A stretch of 31,690 nucleotides of DNA from a virus. The translations under genes and the position numbers were made by a program. Location: IMG/VR virus record IMGVR_UViG_3300036884_000181, positions 1 to 31,690 of that record, one strand, 5' to 3'. Shown here piece by piece: positions 26,740 to 31,690 of the stretch (within the stretch, counting starts at the first letter, position 1; each line of letters begins with the position of its first letter). The notes beneath the pieces were generated by a model. It saw only the letters and a list, made by a program, of their open reading frames with translations. It made no database searches and was not told where the DNA came from.

Positions 26740-27927
26740 TCATTCTCCTTTTCCAAAAATTTCTAAATAGTCGCGCAGTTGCTGATCCTGATCACGACCG
26801 GCTTCGGGATCCCCGGCGGCGTGCCCGCGGGAACCGGCTTCACCCCCAGCATTTCGGGGGTCACTTACAACCGGAGGGTTCAGCGCGTTCTTGAGCGCCT
26901 CCGGGACATGCTGATAGCACTTCAGAGCGTTCAGGGCGTTGATCATAGCCACAGTCTGAACGACTGCTGGCTCGGCCGCCTTTTTCTTCTTCCCGCTCGT
27001 GATCACCTCATCGGCAAAGCCCAAATTCTGAGCCGTTTTGGCGTCCATCCAGGTCTCTTCAACCATCATCTTTGCCAGTCTTGGCCGGGATAAACCCGTC
27101 TTGCTCTCGTAGGCATTGATGATGCCGTCCTTGACCACCTTGAGCTGGTCCACCATCGTCGACAGATCCTCGATATTGAGCACGGCCAGGAAAAAGGCCA
27201 CCATCGGGTCGTGGATCATGAAATAAGCGCCCTCTTGCATGCGCACCTGCTCCCCGGCGATGGCCACTACCGTGGCGGCCGAGGCCGCAATTCCATCGAT
27301 CTGCACCGTCACTTTCCCGGCGTAGCCCTTGATGATCGAGGACATCACGCTGGCTGCAATCACATCCCCGCCATAGGAGTTCATCCGGATGGTGACCGGG
27401 CCGCCCTTGCCATGCGCATTCAGATCGTCCCTGAACATCGCCGGCGTGATGTCATCTTCGGACCAGGAATACTCCGAGATATAACCGTACAGTTCCATTT
27501 CCGGCGCTTCGCCATCTTCGCCATCGGCCGCATTCCGCCAGGTCCAGAACGGTTCGTACGGTTTGGCGTTGCCTTCGAAGCAGCGGATTGGCATTTTTCG
27601 ATGCGGCAGCACATTTTCCACGCCGGCGTCTTTGCGGTGTGCTTCCAGATGCGCTTTTACCCCGGCCCGGTCGCCGTCCGGAATATCTGCCTGGGATAGC
27701 CTGGCCAGGGCGTTATCCACCCCGGCGATGTTGGCTGGCGTGTCGCTGCCCGCGTCGTGGTGCGGAAATTTATAGGAGCCTTTGGCATTCGGGTCGCCTT
27801 CCGGATCAACCCACGTGTGCATATAACGCAGCACCTTTTCTACATTGGGCGCCTTGGCCACTTCAGCCGGGCCATCCCAGGTGCTTTTTGTATCCGTTGC
27901 TGTGTGATGAATTGGAATTGCTGTCAT
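26740..27927 (-). CDS. ClpP-like prohead protease with extra N-terminal domain
   Basis: TAGGAG precedes ATG 27927. Residues about 120-310 form the ClpP-like S14 fold: ELYGYISEYSW, GGPVTIRMNSYGGDVIAAS, DGIAASAATVVA (nucleophile S216), MIHDPM (H239) and ETWMDAKTAQNLGFAD (D295). Residues 1-105 form a separate helical domain (TWDGPAEVAKAP, VLRYMHTWVD, YKFPHHDAGS, ALARLSQADIPDGDRAGVKAHLEAHRKDAG) that is also found fused to other phage proheads and capsid proteins; its function is not known. The C-terminus is disordered. The enzyme should cleave scaffold and itself during head maturation. Confidence 0.9.
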   Translation of the reverse strand: MTAIPIHHTATDTKSTWDGPAEVAKAPNVEKVLRYMHTWVDPEGDPNAKGSYKFPHHDAGSDTPANIAGVDNALARLSQADIPDGDRAGVKAHLEAHRKDAGVENVLPHRKMPIRCFEGNAKPYEPFWTWRNAADGEDGEAPEMELYGYISEYSWSEDDITPAMFRDDLNAHGKGGPVTIRMNSYGGDVIAASVMSSIIKGYAGKVTVQIDGIAASAATVVAIAGEQVRMQEGAYFMIHDPMVAFFLAVLNIEDLSTMVDQLKVVKDGIINAYESKTGLSRPRLAKMMVEETWMDAKTAQNLGFADEVITSGKKKKAAEPAVVQTVAMINALNALKCYQHVPEALKNALNPPVVSDPRNAGGEAGSRGHAAGDPEAGRDQDQQLRDYLEIFGKGE

Positions 27928-27936
27928 TTTTTACTC

Positions 27937-29214
27937 CTATTTCCCTTGCATTGCCGGCGTGGCCGGTTTCGGGGCCGCGGTGGTTTGGATACTGCCATCC
28001 TCGGCGATTTTTCCATAATTGCTTGGCATATAATAGGTGTCGCCGCCCGTGTAAGCGCTGTTGTCTTCTACCTGGCGGGCTTCATTCGGCGACATCTGGC
28101 CGCTCAGGATCTTCTTTTCGAGATATTCCGACCTGGTCTTCGCATCCGTTTGCAGCAGCGCCTCTCGAATGAACTTGAAGAAAGTAGTGTCTTGCTCTTC
28201 CTGCGTGAGCCATTTCCGCCTGGCTGCTTGTTCCCATTGGATCAGGTAAGGATTTAGGGTCGACCGCAGATAATCGATCTGCTGCTGTTCGTTCGACTCG
28301 TAGGATTGCTTCCCCATATTCAGCTTGTAAAGCGGCACGCCAAAATAGTTGGCGATCTCAGCGTCCGTGGCCTGGGTCGTTTCCAGGAACTGCGCATCGG
28401 ATGCGTTCATCGTGATCGGCTCGAATTTGGCGATCTTGTTGTCGAAAATCAGCGCCTTCCCGGCGTTCGCTGAGCCACTGGCGCCATCGGTATAGGTGCG
28501 TCGCATCTTATCCCTCGCCGGATTGTCCAGCTCGCCGTTCACCCACAGGATGGCAGTCGGATTCAGTCCTGACCCGCTGATCTTGTTGCTGGTCTCGTGC
28601 GCCGCCAGTTGGCGCCCGATGGTTTCTCTCGCATAGCGGACCACGGATCTGCCCACCAGGCCATCCGTCGAATTGATCATCAAATGGGTGATCTCTACTT
28701 CCGGAATGATGTCAGTTTTCCCGTTTGGATAAATGGTGTGATACCAGAGCAGCCCGTCCTTGTCGAAGATCGGGAACGTCATGCTGCTCGGCAGGATAAA
28801 CCACTCCCGGTACGCCCCGGGCGGCTGCCAGATATAAGAATTTCCCCAGTAGATCAGCCATAAAGTCAGAGTCTTTTTGAAGATGAATGGGCTCATCCAG
28901 CGGTTTGGAGCGACTTCGAGCAGATAAGCCACATTGCGGATGATGCTGTCCGGCAGGATGCGCTGGGTATCTCGTCCAATTTTCTGGTAAACCTGGAATG
29001 GCAGGCCGGCTATATCATCGCTGATCAGATTTCCGCAGCGGTAAGCGGTTGCCACACTCTTGGTAATCTCAGGCGAAACCAATTGCCCGGATTCTGTCTG
29101 TTGCCCATAAGTGGAAATGAACTCCGGATGCAGGATGTAAGGCGCTACCGGCGGCGGAGGTTGCGGAGGCGCCGGAGCGGCTCGAAGGCTATCGACTAAA
29201 TCGCTAAAGATCAT
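27937..29214 (-). CDS. Portal protein, HK97 family
   Basis: The 425-residue protein is led by a GCAGGAG site. Recognisable motifs include VATAYRCGNLISDDIAGLPFQVYQ, NRWMSPFIFKKTLTLWLIYWGNSYIW, HLMINSTDGLVGRSVVRYARETIG, GSGLNPTAILWVNGELD and NYFGVPLYKLNMGKQSYESNEQQ. The C-terminus has KILSGQMSPNEARQVED and a Pro/Ala tail. These are standard for HK97-type portals, which form the dodecameric DNA channel at one capsid vertex. The stop overlaps nothing; the protease starts 9 bases later. Length is normal. Confidence 0.93.
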   Translation of the reverse strand: MIFSDLVDSLRAAPAPPQPPPPVAPYILHPEFISTYGQQTESGQLVSPEITKSVATAYRCGNLISDDIAGLPFQVYQKIGRDTQRILPDSIIRNVAYLLEVAPNRWMSPFIFKKTLTLWLIYWGNSYIWQPPGAYREWFILPSSMTFPIFDKDGLLWYHTIYPNGKTDIIPEVEITHLMINSTDGLVGRSVVRYARETIGRQLAAHETSNKISGSGLNPTAILWVNGELDNPARDKMRRTYTDGASGSANAGKALIFDNKIAKFEPITMNASDAQFLETTQATDAEIANYFGVPLYKLNMGKQSYESNEQQQIDYLRSTLNPYLIQWEQAARRKWLTQEEQDTTFFKFIREALLQTDAKTRSEYLEKKILSGQMSPNEARQVEDNSAYTGGDTYYMPSNYGKIAEDGSIQTTAAPKPATPAMQGK

Positions 29215-29393
29215 TTTTTAGTCTCCTGCTTCTTACCCTGAACTAAATCGGTCAATATTCCAAGGCCGCTGAGCCAGATACCTGTGAAAATCAGCGCTCC
29301 GGCCGCTCCCAACCAACCATAAATACCAGCCGTGATCAGCACGAAGCCAACCCAGAAAAGGATATCCGCTCGATACTGAGAAAGTCTCTTCAT
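29211..29393 (-). CDS. Small membrane protein between terminase and portal (60 aa)
   Basis: ATG 29393 shares one base with the terminase stop (TGATG), and the end overlaps the portal start by 4 nt. The protein has two hydrophobic segments (LFWVGFVLITAGIYGWLGAAGALIFTGIWLSGLGIL, about 11-46) with basic ends (MKRLSQYR and QGKKQETKK). Tiny membrane proteins occur at this place in many siphophages; the function is unknown. Confidence 0.7.
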   Translation of the reverse strand: MKRLSQYRADILFWVGFVLITAGIYGWLGAAGALIFTGIWLSGLGILTDLVQGKKQETKK

Positions 29394-31021
29394 CACATGC
29401 CCCAATCCGGATCCATAATGGCGGCGCTCAGATTCACGCTGCCTTTGTAAAACCGGGCCCGGCACATAGCCGTGATCCATGCCGAGATCGGATCGATCCG
29501 TTTCGTCCGTACTATCGATTTCCCCTTGTGCTCTTTAACGTATTTGATCAACCCGCTGCCGTTTGTCGCAATCGAGGTATTTCCGAATGCCCACCTGGCC
29601 ACCGGGTTAGCCTCATGCGTCAGTTTCATTTCCTTCAGCAGCACCTCGGTCTGATTCATCGGGTCGGTTAGGTTCACGAACGTTTGCGGCACCGTCACCA
29701 CGTTCAACCCCGCCTGGGTCAGTTCCTGCAGGAGCATAGTCGCAAACGCCGGGTCCGCTACCACTTCCTTGATGTTGTAAAGTTTTCGCAATTCCAGGAT
29801 GCGATCCCGGATCTTGGTGTAATCGATCACGTTCCCTTCGGTCGCCGTCACCCAATCCTTGGCCGCCCACTGGTCATAAGGTACGTGGTCTTTGGCGATC
29901 CTCTCCCGCATGTTCTCTGCCGGGATAAAGTTATCCCAGAAGATCCGCCAATCTTGTTGTATGTCCTGTGGTGGAAACGTCATATTGATCGAGGATAGAT
30001 CAGTGGTCGTCGACAGATCCAACCCCAGGTACGCATCCCGCCCCAGCATCTCCGTGCGGTTCCAGGATCCCACCGTTTGGTCGAATAGTTGCAGCGGCAG
30101 CCAGGTTGTCAGTTTTGTCGTGATCCACTGATTCAAGCGCAACCAACGGAATAATCGTTCCTCGGCCGGCTTCACCTTGGCTTTTTCCGCCGCTTCCCGT
30201 ACCGATTCGATCTTGATCGTGGTGCCCAGGCTAGGATTGGCCTTGGCCCAGTTGGCCTCGTTATAGATATCGTCGCCCTCATACCCATAGATGACGCAGT
30301 ACCAGGTCGGGTCGACGATCTCACCCACCAGGATCTTCGAGGCATACTCGTGTTCCTCCCAGCCAATGGAGACCCGGTCCGGGTCCTCCCCTGCTGTGGT
30401 AATGATCCACCAGATCGGCTGCCTGCGGGCATCCCCGGCGCCAAAGGTCATTACATCCCATAAATCCCGATTTGGCTGAGCGTGGAGCTCGTCAAACACG
30501 CAGGCGGACAGATTCAAGCCGTGTTTGGTATAGGCCTCCGCTGACATTACCTTGTAGGTGGATCCACTTTTCCGGTCGGTGATTTTCTCTTTGCTCAGGT
30601 TAAACCTGGCTCTTTTCTTCAACGCCGGCACCTGGTCGACCATATCCACGGCCACGTCGAAGACCAGGGTAGCCTGGTCCTTATCGGCGGCGCAGCCGTA
30701 TACCTCTCCTCTCGTTTCCCCATCTGCAAAGAGTTGGTACAGCGCTGCGCCGGCTACCAACTCGGACTTACCATTCTTCTTCGGGATCTCAACGTAGACA
30801 TATTTGTATTGCCGCGTGCCATCGTCCTTGAGCGTCCCATACACGTCCCGGATGATCTCCTTTTCCCAGTCCAGCAAGATAAAAGGCTGGCCGCTGAACT
30901 GGCCCTTGGTGTGCTTCAGCGACTCGAAGAACTTGACCGCCCGGTTGGCCTTCGTCTCGCTAAACACCACGGCGCCCGCCAGCAGCAAGATCAAAATAAG
31001 CAATTGGAACAATCTCTTCAT
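29393..31021 (-). CDS. terL: Terminase large subunit
   Basis: The 542-residue protein has the packaging ATPase and nuclease domains. ATPase: VEIPKKNGKSEL (deviant Walker A, K85), LSACVFDELHA (Walker B, D176 E178) and IITTAGE (coupling motif). Nuclease: D335 in YLGLDLSTTTDLSS, D423 in VVADPAFAT and D510 in RIDPISAW. The family signature KANRAVKFFESLKHTKGQFSGQPFILLDWEKEIIRD lies near the start. The first about 20 residues are strongly hydrophobic (MKRLFQLLILILLLAG), unusual for a terminase. The start overlaps the small-subunit stop (ATGA), and AGGA lies upstream, so this N-terminus is likely real. Confidence 0.95.
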   Translation of the reverse strand: MKRLFQLLILILLLAGAVVFSETKANRAVKFFESLKHTKGQFSGQPFILLDWEKEIIRDVYGTLKDDGTRQYKYVYVEIPKKNGKSELVAGAALYQLFADGETRGEVYGCAADKDQATLVFDVAVDMVDQVPALKKRARFNLSKEKITDRKSGSTYKVMSAEAYTKHGLNLSACVFDELHAQPNRDLWDVMTFGAGDARRQPIWWIITTAGEDPDRVSIGWEEHEYASKILVGEIVDPTWYCVIYGYEGDDIYNEANWAKANPSLGTTIKIESVREAAEKAKVKPAEERLFRWLRLNQWITTKLTTWLPLQLFDQTVGSWNRTEMLGRDAYLGLDLSTTTDLSSINMTFPPQDIQQDWRIFWDNFIPAENMRERIAKDHVPYDQWAAKDWVTATEGNVIDYTKIRDRILELRKLYNIKEVVADPAFATMLLQELTQAGLNVVTVPQTFVNLTDPMNQTEVLLKEMKLTHEANPVARWAFGNTSIATNGSGLIKYVKEHKGKSIVRTKRIDPISAWITAMCRARFYKGSVNLSAAIMDPDWGM

Positions 31022-31641
31022 TTGCCATCCTGCTTACCATTCACAAACGAATCAACATCATCGAGGAGCTGCTCGAGCTCATCTGGCTCTTCCGGCTTCT
31101 CCTTCTTCGCCGGCACGGCCGCCGATCGGGCCCGCGGCGTCAGGTACAGCGACTGGCGCCACTTGAGCAGCAGATCCCGCTTCCGGTCGACGCGACCATC
31201 CAGCTTTATTACCGCATTGAAGGCGTCGAGAACTTTCGTTGCCAGCTTGATCGCCTCTTCTTCTTTTCCCTCAGCCGCGTCCGGATCCTCGATCTGCTTG
31301 CTTTCCTGCAGGATCTTGTCGTGTCTCTTCCCCAACTCCAGCCAGAGTTGGTAAGCCACCTTGCGCATCCGGTCCAGCTCCTGGAGCTGCTCCATCACCA
31401 GGCAGTAATCCACCAGCAGGTCGATATCCATGCGGGTGACTACGGTCGCCTTGAGCTGGCCATACGTGCGCATCATCCTCCGCCAGGTCGCCTGGGCCAC
31501 CTGGTGGTCCTTCAGTCTGGCCGGCGCCTGCACCGACAACCCGCGTTCCGGCTCCATCGACGCCTCGTTTGCGATTCTCGCCGCTGTTTCGGCCTTGGTC
31601 TCGGCCCGATTTCTCAGTCCTGCTGGTTTCCTGGCTGGCAT
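31018..31641 (-). CDS. terS: Terminase small subunit, P27-like
   Basis: The 207-residue protein starts at 31641. It has a basic N-terminus (MPARKPAGLRNRAETKAE), LKDHQVAQATWRRMMRTYGQLKATVVTRMDIDLLVDYC, and a long coiled-coil and helix region (DRMRKVAYQLWLELG). A C-terminal FNAVIKLDGRVDRKRDLLLKWRQSLYLTPRARSA follows, as in the P27-type family, with an acidic end (EQLLDDVDSFV). It binds the packaging site and guides the large subunit. No close ribosome binding site is seen; a GGTTTAAACC palindrome (31645-31654) lies directly upstream. It is the first late gene visible, and its promoter is outside the window. Confidence 0.85.
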   Translation of the reverse strand: MPARKPAGLRNRAETKAETAARIANEASMEPERGLSVQAPARLKDHQVAQATWRRMMRTYGQLKATVVTRMDIDLLVDYCLVMEQLQELDRMRKVAYQLWLELGKRHDKILQESKQIEDPDAAEGKEEEAIKLATKVLDAFNAVIKLDGRVDRKRDLLLKWRQSLYLTPRARSAAVPAKKEKPEEPDELEQLLDDVDSFVNGKQDGK

Positions 31642-31690
31642 AATGGTTTAAACCGGATTCTCCACATTGAAATTTTTTTTCGTGCGATTG

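Noticed and set aside
1-31690. CRISPR arrays, insertion sequences, complete tRNA genes, rRNA
   Set aside because: No regularly spaced direct repeats with unique spacers, no transposase, and no full cloverleaf were seen.
31642-31690. GGTTTAAACC palindrome upstream of the terminase small subunit as a cos site
   Set aside because: A 10-bp palindrome alone is weak evidence and the upstream sequence is outside the window.

Overview
The window is most of the genome of a temperate tailed phage with a siphovirus-type tail and an HK97-type head. Almost every gene is on the minus strand, so the biological order runs from the right end to the left. The host is probably a Chloroflexota bacterium, perhaps of the Anaerolineae. 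That is an inference from the Pro/Thr-rich spacer of the lipoprotein, the gene styles and the moderate GC content. No host gene is visible.

Right to left, the late operon runs from about 31.6 to 12.6 kb. It encodes terminase small and large subunits, a small membrane protein, portal, ClpP-like prohead protease, a probable scaffold/delta protein, major capsid, head-tail connectors, tail terminator, major tail protein, tail assembly chaperones joined by a -1 frameshift, tape measure, distal tail and baseplate proteins, and a mosaic receptor-binding protein. Small membrane proteins, a GH25 muramidase and a papain-like cysteine peptidase follow, and the operon ends in two tandem terminators. Between 12.1 and 12.6 kb lies an attachment region with a tRNA 3'-end fragment. 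Phage genes flank it on both sides, so this is an unsplit attP, as in a free or circular phage genome rather than a prophage.

From 12.1 to 10.6 kb are an HTH/zinc-ribbon protein and a tyrosine integrase, preceded by a leader with an attenuator-like fold. The lysogeny region (9.2-10.6 kb) has a plus-strand XRE repressor and a Cys-rich lipoprotein, divergent from a Cro-like gene. The early operon (9.2-0.7 kb, minus) holds small unknown genes, a long gene-poor stretch that looks like structured RNA (7.56-8.47 kb), a phage metallopeptidase with an FtsK-gamma-like winged helix, a winged-helix protein ending in a beta-clamp-like motif, an O-like replication protein with a probable embedded origin, two tandem ParB-family proteins, a Gp37/Gp68 protein and small membrane proteins. 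A terminator separates these from a holin-like gene and a coiled-coil gene cut by the left edge.

The most striking observation is a 16-bp dyad, CGTTTC-N4-GAAACG, present five times. It has the architecture of bacterial parS (GTTTC-N4-GAAAC) with a different centre, and the phage encodes two ParB-like proteins but no visible ParA. Three copies lie inside genes and are read in the same frame (Val-Ser-Ala-Glu-Thr); two sit beside duplicated terminators next to attP. This suggests a phage-encoded ParB-parS-like system used for segregation, genome organisation or long-range regulation.
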